A stretch of 37,161 bases of DNA from a bacterium. Its GTDB lineage: Bacteria; Vulcanimicrobiota; Xenobia; Xenobiales; JADMJV01. The stretch covers positions 1 through 37,161 of the forward strand of contig JASBRJ010000294.1 in the NCBI GenBank assembly GCA_030149525.1, in the 5' to 3' direction. A program made the translations under genes and the position numbers. Under the pieces are notes generated by a model. That model had not been told where the DNA came from. It did no database searches and saw only the letters and a program-made list of their open reading frames with translations. This document shows, piece after piece, positions 8,117 through 15,371 of the stretch (its first letter is position 1; the number at the start of each line of letters is the position of its first letter).

Positions 8117-8974
8117 ATGGCCATATCGTTATCATCACTCGGTCAAAACTTAGGCATTCAAGGCCTGGCTAGCAACGCCATCAGCCAAACCGCCGGTCAA
8201 GCACTCGGGGACATCAGCAATATTACAGGGGTCGACTTCGGCTCCATGCTTTCAGGCAACCCAACCGCCACTACTGGAACTCCCGGCTTCAGCGGCTCTA
8301 ACATCGCCGGAATGCTGGGCGGACTCATCGGAGGGCCCATTGGAGCGCTCGCCGGCAACGCTCTCGGAGGCGCCATCGGAGGTGGCCTGGGAGGCGCTTT
8401 CGGCGACAGTGCTTTCGGAAAAGCCATTGGAGGATTCACGGACGCCATCGGTGGTCTCGCCGGGAAAGCTATGGATGCCCTGGGCCTCGGCGGTATCGGC
8501 AAGGCCATTGGAAACGCGATTAGTGGCCTGACAGGGAAGTCAACCGAAGCTGCCAAAGCGGCCGGTAAGGCAGCAACTGATGCAAAGGCTTCCGGCGCCA
8601 CGAAGTCGGAGGCGCAATCAGCCGCCACGGACGCGGCCAAGTCGGCCGGTGCCAGCGGCACACAGGCTGAAGCGGCGGGCAAAGCCGCTGCCGAAGCGGC
8701 CGATGCAGGCAAGAGTGCCTCGGAAGCATCGGACGCCGCCAAAGGTGCCGCCGACAGCTCTGGAGACAAGGGCAAAGGCGACACCGGTAAAAGCGACGGC
8801 GCCGGCAAAGGCGATTCCGGCAAGAGCGGAGGAGCAGGCGACGCCGGTAAAGGCGGCGGGGGCAGTGCCGGCGGCAAAGGTGATTCAGGAAAAGGAGATT
8901 CCGGAGGCAGCGGTGGCGGAAGCGGTGGCAGCAGCGGCGGAAGCGGTAGCGGCGGGGGCAGCGGTAAGTCCTAG
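8117..8974 (+). CDS. Glycine-zipper, Ala-rich and Gly/Ser/Lys/Asp-tailed protein
   Basis: 285 residues with strongly biased composition. Residues 1-60 are a Ser/Gly/Gln/Asn-rich head (LGQNLGIQGLASNAISQTAG). Residues ~62-140 are a glycine-zipper stretch full of GxxxG and GG pairs (GMLGGLIGGPIGALAGNALG), hydrophobic enough to insert in or pack on membranes. Residues ~140-210 are an Ala/Lys/Asp/Glu-rich helix. The last ~75 residues are almost only Gly, Ser, Lys, Asp and Ala. There is no cysteine and no Sec signal. AAAGGG precedes the ATG. I do not recognise a family. Glycine-zipper proteins without a signal include membrane-active peptides and secreted effectors, but either role here is speculation. 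It is followed after 10 bases by the zinc-ribbon gene. Confidence 0.75.
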   Translation: MAISLSSLGQNLGIQGLASNAISQTAGQALGDISNITGVDFGSMLSGNPTATTGTPGFSGSNIAGMLGGLIGGPIGALAGNALGGAIGGGLGGAFGDSAFGKAIGGFTDAIGGLAGKAMDALGLGGIGKAIGNAISGLTGKSTEAAKAAGKAATDAKASGATKSEAQSAATDAAKSAGASGTQAEAAGKAAAEAADAGKSASEASDAAKGAADSSGDKGKGDTGKSDGAGKGDSGKSGGAGDAGKGGGGSAGGKGDSGKGDSGGSGGGSGGSSGGSGSGGGSGKS

Positions 8975-8984
8975 GAAACGTTAA

Positions 8985-9872
8985 ATGGACAACTTCATAC
9001 AAGCCTTCACAGACGGCTTTGAAGAAGACGACTCTCAAATATCCCGAGATGAGTCGCCGGCCTCTCGAGTGAACGTGGTATTGCGCTCAGCGCGTCGCTT
9101 TGTGCAATCTCCCGACTCGGAGCGCCGGCACTTTCAGGCTGAATTAGAAGCTTTTGAAGCGGGACTTCAGGAGGCCACCGAGGCCCTGGAGTCTCTCTTC
9201 GATCAAGCGAATGAGACCGAGCAGATTTTCCTGGAGCAGGCTCACCGAGATCTGGAGGTCCTTTCCGACCACCTGTCCGGTCTGGAGCAACTTCTTGAAA
9301 ATCCAGACGCCTCGACCCTGGATTCCATCCGGGAAGAAGCGCTCATACCCACCTATCGTCTCCTGCTAGGAAAAGCTGCTTTAGAGAGTCTGGCCAATCA
9401 ATACGCTTGTCCCTTTTGCGAGGCAGAAGTCTCTCGCGACTCCGCTCGCTGCGAGAAGTGTGGAAAACCTCTCAAGGTGGCCGACCCCCTTAAGCAAGAA
9501 GGTGAGTTCATTGCGGTTCCACAGTCCATTTCGACCTTTCTTCAAACTTGCTTTCGAGCGGCCCAATCGCCCGAGGAACATCTCGCTCCATGGCAGCAGC
9601 AGCTGAATCAACTTCGTCAGCAGTTCAAAGCCGCTCTGAAGAGAGTCGAGCAAGCTCTCAGGAATGAGAAGCCCGAGAGTCCGACCTTTGGGGAATTTAC
9701 AGAAATGAAGCAAGGCATCGAACACATGCTTGCGGGCTTCAACGAACTGGAGACCTATCGCGATTCTCTCAATCCTGAAGTGCTGGACACCGGATGGGTC
9801 AATATGATGAGGGGTTATAAAATCTTCAAGGAAGCCGGCGACCGGCTGGCGGTGCTCACCGCACCAAGATGA
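8985..9872 (+). CDS. Coiled-coil protein with a central zinc ribbon
   Basis: 295 residues. Residues ~45-110 are a charged coiled-coil helix (Glu/Leu/Ala-rich). Residues 142-159 are a CxxC-x10-CxxC zinc ribbon (C142, C145, C156, C159, in CPFCEAEV and CEKCGKPL). Residues ~195-270 are a second Gln/Leu-rich helical region. It is cytoplasmic by composition. I know no family with this exact order; the zinc ribbon probably stabilises a turn between the two helical arms. The ribosome site is AGGA about nine bases before ATG. It is in a tight operon with the glycine-zipper gene upstream (10-base gap), which suggests it handles or partners that protein (inference). Confidence 0.75.
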   Translation: MDNFIQAFTDGFEEDDSQISRDESPASRVNVVLRSARRFVQSPDSERRHFQAELEAFEAGLQEATEALESLFDQANETEQIFLEQAHRDLEVLSDHLSGLEQLLENPDASTLDSIREEALIPTYRLLLGKAALESLANQYACPFCEAEVSRDSARCEKCGKPLKVADPLKQEGEFIAVPQSISTFLQTCFRAAQSPEEHLAPWQQQLNQLRQQFKAALKRVEQALRNEKPESPTFGEFTEMKQGIEHMLAGFNELETYRDSLNPEVLDTGWVNMMRGYKIFKEAGDRLAVLTAPR

Positions 9873-9947
9873 TCGATTGACGACCTTTTAACATTCCATT
9901 AACGCTTCCAGCCTATAGTCTAGAAATCAACTACTGGAGTCGTCCAA

Positions 9948-10640
9948 ATGCAAATTTCAAACCACTTTAAAAACGCCTACTCTACCGTGAGAAAAGCGAT
10001 GAAAAAGCCTGAGGGCGAAGGCTACACGGGCACCGCAGCCAAAAACTTCAACGCCTCCAGTCTTTTGAACGATACCGCCATCTATCTTGAAAATGGCGCC
10101 GAAGTGGCCCTCGGTATAGGAAGTTTGCTGGTGGGAGGCTCTCTTGCCAGATCGGGTCAAGCCGGTCTTGGTGCAGCGCTTGTGGCGAGCAGCATAACCG
10201 ATGCCTTCAAAGTCCCGGGCAATCTGGCCGGTAACCTGGCCGCCAAAGTGACCGGATCTGAGGCTGTGGGTCGAACCACTCGGGCCCTGACAAAAGCCGG
10301 GATGTTTCTGGGCGGCGTGGTCGCCCTGGGCGGCACGTTGGGCGTAGGGGCCTTCGTGTTGGCTGGTGCAACTGTGGCCAAAGGAGCGATGGATCTCGCC
10401 TTCGGTGCCGACTTCAAGAAGGGTGCCAAGCCTGCCGAGAAAGAGGCTGCATCGCAACCACCGGAAAATCTCCTGAGCGCCTCCGCCCCCTCGGAGTTTG
10501 ATGCTCCCAACCTTCTAGACAGCAAGGCTCCCAGCGAATTCGACGCCCCGGATCTGCTAACAAGAGAGACTGATTCGAGGCAAAGCCTGGCCAAGCTCAA
10601 CAGTCCAACAAATCCCAAAGTTCTCATTCAAACAGTCTGA
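9948..10640 (+). CDS. Glycine/alanine-rich hydrophobic protein with duplicated C-terminal motif
   Basis: 230 residues, no Sec signal. Residues ~50-90 (VALGIGSLLVGGSLARSG, then GAALVASSITDAF) and ~115-150 (GMFLGGVVALGGTLGVGAFV) are Gly/Ala-rich hydrophobic segments of glycine-zipper type. The C-terminal ~65 residues are polar and contain a duplicated motif, APSEFDAPNLLDSK and APSEFDAPDLL. Such a linear repeat could be a docking site. TGGAG lies before the ATG and a 75-base gap separates it from the zinc-ribbon gene. Its general build matches the proteins at 8117-8974 and 34828-36222. Family unknown. Confidence 0.7.
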   Translation: MQISNHFKNAYSTVRKAMKKPEGEGYTGTAAKNFNASSLLNDTAIYLENGAEVALGIGSLLVGGSLARSGQAGLGAALVASSITDAFKVPGNLAGNLAAKVTGSEAVGRTTRALTKAGMFLGGVVALGGTLGVGAFVLAGATVAKGAMDLAFGADFKKGAKPAEKEAASQPPENLLSASAPSEFDAPNLLDSKAPSEFDAPDLLTRETDSRQSLAKLNSPTNPKVLIQTV

Positions 10641-10656
10641 ACAAGGTCATCCGGTC

Positions 10657-10678
10657 GAAGGATTTGAAGCGTTCCTTC
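10657..10678 (+). promoter_or_regulatory. Hairpin abutting the G-rich ribosome site of the MORN gene
   Basis: GAAGGA and TCCTTC form a perfect 6-base stem with a 10-base loop, ending directly before TAGGGGG, the ribosome site. It has no U-tract, so it is more likely a leader structure than a terminator. Confidence 0.35.
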
Positions 10679-10689
10679 TAGGGGGTACC

Positions 10690-11052
10690 ATGCTCAAATC
10701 ATTTTTCACAGTTCTTCTCCTCGTCTTCCTTGCTTTGCCGATTCTCGCCGACGGCCGCACCATTGACATCACCAAACTCGGCAACGTCAACGGCCGAATG
10801 CATGTCTCCGGAGAAGACAAGCCTTACACGGGCAAGGTTCTTTTCCATTATCCCAGCGGAAAGCTTCGGCAAGAAGCTGTCTTTGTGAACGGTAAGGCCA
10901 ACGGGCCCACAACGGCCTATTACGAGTCCGGCAAAAAGTGGATGGAGTTCAACAATAAGAACGACAACGCTCACGGGTGGATGACAAAGTGGGACGAAAA
11001 CGGGAAAGTCGTTGAAAAAACCTATTGGGAGAACGGCAAGAAGATCAAATAG
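10690..11052 (+). CDS. Exported MORN-variant repeat protein (YwqK-like)
   Basis: 120 residues. A Sec signal (MLKSFFTVLLLVFLALPILA, cleavage likely after Ala20) is followed by three MORN-variant units, recognisable as GKVLFHYPSGKLRQEAVF, then GPTTAYYESGKKWMEF, then GWMTKWDENGKVVEKTYW. This is the pattern of the 'YwqK family' or MORN-2 repeats, where each unit forms a beta hairpin. Despite that family's database label as antitoxins, an exported single-domain version is more likely a periplasmic or surface binding protein. The ribosome site is an unusually G-rich AGGGGG five bases before ATG, preceded by a GAAGGA/TCCTTC hairpin. The 3' end overlaps the convergent gene by eight bases. Confidence 0.8.
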   Translation: MLKSFFTVLLLVFLALPILADGRTIDITKLGNVNGRMHVSGEDKPYTGKVLFHYPSGKLRQEAVFVNGKANGPTTAYYESGKKWMEFNNKNDNAHGWMTKWDENGKVVEKTYWENGKKIK

Positions 11053-12487
11053 GCGGCTGCTCGAGGTCGGTGAATTCGAGATTCACCAATTTTTCTCGGT
11101 CTTTCTTGTAAGCGCCCCTGTAAAGTCGCTGAACCGATTTTCTCGCGGCAAAATTTATACCCGCGAAGCAGCCCTGATAAAAGGCGTATACACCGACTCC
11201 CATAAGACCGAAACTCCAGCCTACGGGAAGGGCGGCTGTACCTGCAAACGCCAGAGTTCCCTTGAACCGTGTTTCTGAGATATTCAGGGGCATGAAATCG
11301 CTCACTTGCTCTATGAAAGCGTCAGAACAGTCGAGAACTTGAGGCTTGAGCCAGCGAAGTTCCTCGTTTCTCCGTTCCTCAACTCGATTCACCGCAAACT
11401 GAGTTAGGTCTAGCTCTTCGAAATCAACCGGTACTATGACACAGTCACCTCCACTGCTATCGTTACCGAACTCGATACCCATAACCTTTTGCGCCTCTCT
11501 CAGCCGAATAGGAACGCGCTGAACCATGGCACCATCCTGCACGAAATAGAGGGCCGTTCGACGGCCTTCCCCCAGAGGTGATACCAGAACTCGACCGGCA
11601 GTTTCGTTCTCGTACACCCACTCCATAAATCGGTCGTTGAGATACAGTGGCTTTCTTAACAAGACAGCCTCACCTTTGCCGGTCTGAACCTCCTTCCGCG
11701 GTCCGGGATTATAACCATCAACTTTCAAAAAAGGGCGACCCGCTTCTGGGGGATAGTATCGAAGGTAACAGTTGACAGGGGGGGAGACAATGTTTTGAGA
11801 ACGCCGGCTGAGGGACGCTGAGGTCAAGTAACTCCGAAACATGAGTGGACTGTCGTATCGGCAATCCATCAGTTTTCCGTCTATTCGAAGGGGCACCGGA
11901 GAGGCCCAACAGCGAGTGAGAAGCTCTATGTGCTCTGCTGCTGTCCCCTTGAGAAGTTGCCTCACATCAGTATTTAGAGCCTTGCCGAGTTTGACCATCC
12001 GATACGGTCTCCGAATCACATAAGTGAGACGTGCCACCTGGGAGCAGCTATCAGGGTCCTGAATGTGATGAGTCTCCCCTTCGGAGAGAGCTACCACGTC
12101 TTTTCCGTCGGGACCGACTACCTGAATGAGAAACGAGACTCCCTCGCCTGCAAAACTGGTGCGAATACCCGTGGTCAGGTGAAGAAGAAACGGGTCTTTG
12201 GACAGTTGACCCGAGCGAACTTGTTCGAAGAGCTTAAGTGCCGTAGGTAGCTTTTGAGAATCGAAGCTCACATCGACTTTGTTGCGGCCGAGCTTGATAT
12301 CGACCTCGGTGGCCTCTCCCCTGACGGCTGCCTGAACCATCTTTACAATCCACAGAGCCTCATCGGGAAGCTGTGACTCGGAGAGCTTCTTGAGGGCTCG
12401 AGCTTGATCCACGGTGAAACCGAGAGTCTCCTTAGCTCCGCCCTCGGCGATCAATCCCTGAACATATTGCTCGACCCCCGAGTTCAT
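11045..12487 (-). CDS. GHKL-like paralog with C-terminal hydrophobic segment (copy 2 of 3)
   Basis: 480 residues, the longest of the three paralogs. Landmarks in order are LGFTVDQARALKKL (22-35), Trp46 followed by KMVQAAVRGEATEVDIKL (49-66), VPLRIDG, VQDGAMV and LDLTQF. The KMVQAAV segment plus the EVDIKL strand strongly recalls the N-box region of Hsp90/MutL-type ATPases, yet the Glu and Asn that act on Mg-ATP are replaced. Near the C-terminus is a hydrophobic stretch (GTLAFAGTAALPVGWSFGLMGVG and on) followed by a Lys/Arg-rich helix. It starts at ATG 12487, overlapping the stop of the thioredoxin-like gene by one base (TAATG), so they are co-translated. Function unknown. The family resemblance among the three copies is seen directly; the ATPase-fold link is inference. 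Confidence 0.8.
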   Translation of the reverse strand: MNSGVEQYVQGLIAEGGAKETLGFTVDQARALKKLSESQLPDEALWIVKMVQAAVRGEATEVDIKLGRNKVDVSFDSQKLPTALKLFEQVRSGQLSKDPFLLHLTTGIRTSFAGEGVSFLIQVVGPDGKDVVALSEGETHHIQDPDSCSQVARLTYVIRRPYRMVKLGKALNTDVRQLLKGTAAEHIELLTRCWASPVPLRIDGKLMDCRYDSPLMFRSYLTSASLSRRSQNIVSPPVNCYLRYYPPEAGRPFLKVDGYNPGPRKEVQTGKGEAVLLRKPLYLNDRFMEWVYENETAGRVLVSPLGEGRRTALYFVQDGAMVQRVPIRLREAQKVMGIEFGNDSSGGDCVIVPVDFEELDLTQFAVNRVEERRNEELRWLKPQVLDCSDAFIEQVSDFMPLNISETRFKGTLAFAGTAALPVGWSFGLMGVGVYAFYQGCFAGINFAARKSVQRLYRGAYKKDREKLVNLEFTDLEQPPI

Positions 12488-13062
12488 TACAGCGCCCTAA
12501 GCTCTCTCTCAAGATTGTCGAGACTCACCGGTCCGCGATAGGCTAAACGACCTTCTTTGTCCAGCAGAAGCCAGCATGTCGCGTCGCTTCCTCCCAGCAT
12601 TCTCACCGAGGTCTGAGAGGTAGGGTCGGCCACCACTTCGTCGGCGACGGGATTATGGCGCTCAACAAACGAGGCGGCCTGATTATCGGGATGATAGACC
12701 AGCATATTCCAAACCGGCACACCGGACTTTGCCGCCATCTCGTAGGCGGTAGCGTCCTCTTTGCCGATTCGCTGAATGCAATCGGCGCAACCGGTGGCCG
12801 TTAAAGTGATGAGAAGCGGCCCCGTGCCTGCCTTGTGAACAACAGTCTCGCCCCGGGCATTATTCAACTGGAAGTCCGGAACCACACCTCCCACGGCGAT
12901 GGGAAGCTTCGTCGAGGGTTGAGCCGGCAGCCCTCCCCTCGTAACAACCTCCGGCTTACCCTGAGGCTCTTCCTGCACCGGAGGCTTGTCTTGCATCCAC
13001 TGCGCTATCAAGGACACCACAAAGCAAATAAAAAGAATTTCCAAAACGCGTTTGTTGTTCAT
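12487..13062 (-). CDS. Membrane-anchored thioredoxin-like (redoxin) protein
   Basis: 191 residues. Residues 8-22 form a signal anchor (ILFICFVVSLIAQW), followed by a Pro/Glu/Lys-rich linker, then a thioredoxin-fold domain from ~55. It opens with the AhpC/TlpA-like VVPDFQLNNARGE and carries the redox motif C92-A-D-C95 in LTATGCADCIQR. CLLLDKEGRLAYRGPV near the end supplies the usual last strands. The domain should lie in the periplasm and act as a thiol-disulfide reductase or a peroxiredoxin-like partner; the CADC motif is not a standard TlpA CxPC, so redox potential may differ. It overlaps the downstream GHKL-like gene by one base. Confidence 0.82.
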   Translation of the reverse strand: MNNKRVLEILFICFVVSLIAQWMQDKPPVQEEPQGKPEVVTRGGLPAQPSTKLPIAVGGVVPDFQLNNARGETVVHKAGTGPLLITLTATGCADCIQRIGKEDATAYEMAAKSGVPVWNMLVYHPDNQAASFVERHNPVADEVVADPTSQTSVRMLGGSDATCWLLLDKEGRLAYRGPVSLDNLERELRAL

Positions 13063-13076
13063 AATGAAATTCTTCG

Positions 13077-13108
13077 ATGCCCTCGTTCATGATCATCCTC
13101 CAGGGCAT
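13077..13108. repeat. Inverted repeat between the dehydrogenase and thioredoxin-like genes
   Basis: ATGCCCT (13077-13083) and AGGGCAT (13102-13108) form 7-base perfect arms, with a further TGATCA palindrome in the loop. No U-tract follows on the minus strand, so it is a leader structure or operator rather than a terminator. Confidence 0.4.
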
Positions 13109-13119
13109 TCCCCTGAACC

Positions 13120-14085
13120 TCACCTCAAAACCGCAGGATTGACGACCGAGAGCGGCTCTTTTCCCTCTAAGACAGCTATGAGGTTGCGGGCTGCCATGGC
13201 GGCCATTCTTTCCCGGGTGGCCACGGTGGCGCTTCCCAGGTGTGGTGCGAGCACGACGTTGTCCAACTCGCAGAGCCCCGGGTGAACTTTGGGCTCGTCT
13301 TCGAAGACGTCGAGGCCGGCGCCGGCGATATCCCCGTTCTTAAGTGCACTGATCAGGGCATTTTCATCCACCACAGGACCTCGGGCGGTGTTGATCAGAT
13401 AAGCACTTTTCTTCATACGGTTGAGTTGCTCGGCCCCGATGAGATGATGAGTGGACCGTCGGTAGGGAACGTGGAGCGAGACAAAGTCCGACCTCTCCAG
13501 CAGCTCTTCCTGACTGACCTTTCGACCCCACTCACTCGTCTCAGGAGCCGTCGACCCGCTGTATAAAACTTCCATTTCGAAGCCCCGGGCGCGCCTGGCC
13601 ACCGCTTGACCGATCTTTCCGTAGCCGATAATCCCCAGAGTCTTTCCGTAGACGTCCGTTCCCATCAAAAGACGCGGACCCCACCACTGAAAACGCCCCT
13701 CGCGCACGTAATTGTCGCTCTCTACGACACGTCGAGCTACGGCCATCAGGAGAGCCCAGGTAAAGTCGGCCGTGGTATCAGTGAGAACACCCGGAGTGTT
13801 GCAAATCGCCACTCCCCGAGAAGTCGCCGCCTCAACATCAATATTGTCGTAGCCCACCGCCATATTACTCACAACCTTCAAGTCGGGTGCGGCCTCCAGG
13901 ACCTCCTTATCGATCTTCTCAGTGAGGATAGACAAAATCCCCCGAGCGTCCTTGACCGAGTTGAGCAATTCGTCTCGCGAAGGCAAACCGTCGTCGTTAG
14001 GAACGGTGACCTGATATCCCGCCTCCTCAAGTAGGTCTACGGCAATTTGGGGCAACGGACGGGTGATGTGTACTCGATAATTCAT
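13120..14085 (-). CDS. gyaR: D-2-hydroxyacid dehydrogenase, glyoxylate/hydroxypyruvate reductase type
   Basis: 321 residues, the usual family length. Landmarks are the NAD(P)-binding GYGKIG (G154, G156, G159) and the catalytic set R235 (NTARGPVVDE), E264 (DVFEDEP) and H282 (APHLGSAT). NMAVGYDNIDV and ICNTPGVLTDTTADF match the substrate loop and hinge of glyoxylate reductases. The enzyme reduces glyoxylate to glycolate or hydroxypyruvate to glycerate in the cytoplasm. It could pair with the class V aminotransferase at 23408 in a serine-glyoxylate route, though the two are not adjacent. The ribosome site is weak. The exact substrate among the family's 2-oxoacids cannot be fixed from sequence. 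Confidence 0.92.
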   Translation of the reverse strand: MNYRVHITRPLPQIAVDLLEEAGYQVTVPNDDGLPSRDELLNSVKDARGILSILTEKIDKEVLEAAPDLKVVSNMAVGYDNIDVEAATSRGVAICNTPGVLTDTTADFTWALLMAVARRVVESDNYVREGRFQWWGPRLLMGTDVYGKTLGIIGYGKIGQAVARRARGFEMEVLYSGSTAPETSEWGRKVSQEELLERSDFVSLHVPYRRSTHHLIGAEQLNRMKKSAYLINTARGPVVDENALISALKNGDIAGAGLDVFEDEPKVHPGLCELDNVVLAPHLGSATVATRERMAAMAARNLIAVLEGKEPLSVVNPAVLR

Positions 14086-14175
14086 AAGCGTTCCAACCTC
14101 TTTGCAGACACACTGCCGACCTCCTGGAAAGACTCAGTAAGCCCCAGCACCATTCAGCCGAACAGACGAAGATGC

Positions 14176-14181
14176 TATACT
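14176..14181 (+). promoter_or_regulatory. Candidate -10 (TATACT) for the third GHKL-like gene
   Basis: TATACT ends 14 bases before the preferred ATG at 14196. Transcription would begin about 8 bases upstream of that ATG, so the message may be nearly leaderless; no Shine-Dalgarno is seen, consistent with this. Confidence 0.45.
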
Positions 14182-14195
14182 CGAACCACACGATC

Positions 14196-15335
14196 ATGCA
14201 GAACTTCGACTTTATAGAGAAAGCGCGTGGGGCTGGAGAATTCGACTCTGAAGGGAAGTTCACCACCGACCTGGACAGCATGAGAGAAAAGCTCTCGGCT
14301 CATCTCCACGTCACCCGGGGCGTCTGGCTGGTGGCGCTTCTACAGACCCTAACAGCCTGCGAGATAAGCTCAATTTCTATGTCTCGTTACTCTCGCCATC
14401 TGGAACTGCGCTTCCCTTCCGCCAACTTGCCATCTTTGCGCCGCCTCCATGCGACACTTACCAGCAAGGCTCGCGACAGTCTCACCCCCCAGGAGCAGAA
14501 CCTGCTGAGAGCGCTCATAAGCCTTACTCCCGGTTTAGATTTCAGCTGGTCGTTTCTAGGTCAAAGGCTCAACCGTTGGGACGGCCACTGGACAATCGAC
14601 GAAGTCGCCACCCGGGAGCTCCATCGTATCGAAATTCGTGCCCCTCGAAGAACCGATTGGGATGAGATTTTAGAAACCGCTAGCCAACTCTATCCCCTCC
14701 CTCCTCTCCATCTCACTCTAGACGGCGAGAAATGCTGGAAACACCTGGAGTGCGGCCGACAAAGCAAGCTTCTCTTTCGCCGCAAAGCCGATACCGAAGC
14801 GTGGTGTCTCATCAGATTAGGACTCAGCAAAGAACCCAGCCATGCCGTTCATTTCTTGAAACATGGGGTCATCGTCCATAGCGAACCACTCGCCTTTCAT
14901 TCTCAGCTGGTTTGTATCGACATCTTCCAGGCGGAACCGAACCTTGAGACCGACCTCACAGGTCTTGCCATACGCCTCAACGGGCAAAATACGGAGATCA
15001 TAAAAAGGCATCAGAATCTCATCTCCGGACACCTAAGAGAGCTCCTCTCCGATCTCATCAGCCGGCCTCGCTTACCCCTCAGATACGAAGAACAGCAACG
15101 CTATGAGTCGGCGGTGGGCTCGGCCGTCGCTTTAGGAGGCCTGGCCTTCCTTCAGCTCCCCTTCTTCCCACCTCTGCTTACCCTCGGGATAGGAACCGCC
15201 ATGGCCACCGGGATGCTGGTCCGAGCCGGACTCGTCCGCAAGCACCAGCCCTGGCGTGGCGAACAAGGCTTCCACAACATACGTCGAGACCTAGTGGAGA
15301 TCCGGAAAACCATCGACAAGCGGGGTGACCCGTGA
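14196..15335 (+). CDS. GHKL-like paralog with C-terminal hydrophobic segment (copy 3 of 3)
   Basis: 379 residues from ATG 14196. This start is preferred to the ATG at 14172 because it places the D-S-E-G-K-F block at residues 17-22 and Trp44 exactly as in the paralog at 1078, and because a -10 hexamer overlaps the upstream ATG. The VQAAV helix is LLQTL here, so this is the most degenerate copy. PLHLTLDGE, LKHGVIV and LETDLTGLAI match the other copies. Residues ~308-345 are a hydrophobic segment (GSAVALGGLAFLQLPFFPPL) with a Gly/Ala-rich tail, then a basic C-terminus. It is divergent from the dehydrogenase gene. Function unknown. Confidence 0.78.
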   Translation: MQNFDFIEKARGAGEFDSEGKFTTDLDSMREKLSAHLHVTRGVWLVALLQTLTACEISSISMSRYSRHLELRFPSANLPSLRRLHATLTSKARDSLTPQEQNLLRALISLTPGLDFSWSFLGQRLNRWDGHWTIDEVATRELHRIEIRAPRRTDWDEILETASQLYPLPPLHLTLDGEKCWKHLECGRQSKLLFRRKADTEAWCLIRLGLSKEPSHAVHFLKHGVIVHSEPLAFHSQLVCIDIFQAEPNLETDLTGLAIRLNGQNTEIIKRHQNLISGHLRELLSDLISRPRLPLRYEEQQRYESAVGSAVALGGLAFLQLPFFPPLLTLGIGTAMATGMLVRAGLVRKHQPWRGEQGFHNIRRDLVEIRKTIDKRGDP

Positions 15336-15354
15336 AATCTCACGCATCACCCCG
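15321..15354. terminator. Two-tier hairpin between convergent genes (possible bidirectional terminator)
   Basis: Outer arms CGGGGTGA (15321-15328) and TCACCCCG (15347-15354) and inner arms CGTGA and TCACG (15331-15335, 15340-15344) form 13 pairs with a 2x2 internal loop and an AATC loop. The plus gene's stop codon lies inside it. There is no U-tract on either side, so termination would need Rho or act as a barrier to convergent polymerases. Confidence 0.5.
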
Positions 15355-15371
15355 GGATGAAGTCCGGTCCC

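Noticed and set aside
8197-8877. Long minus-strand frame opposite the glycine-zipper gene
   Set aside because: Pro/Ala-rich mirror of a Gly/Ala-rich gene with no ribosome site; the plus frame has a good ribosome site and operon context.
14172-14195. ATG 14172 as start of the third GHKL-like gene
   Set aside because: It would add eight residues missing from the paralog and overlaps a -10-like TATACT; ATG 14196 aligns exactly with the paralog at 1078.
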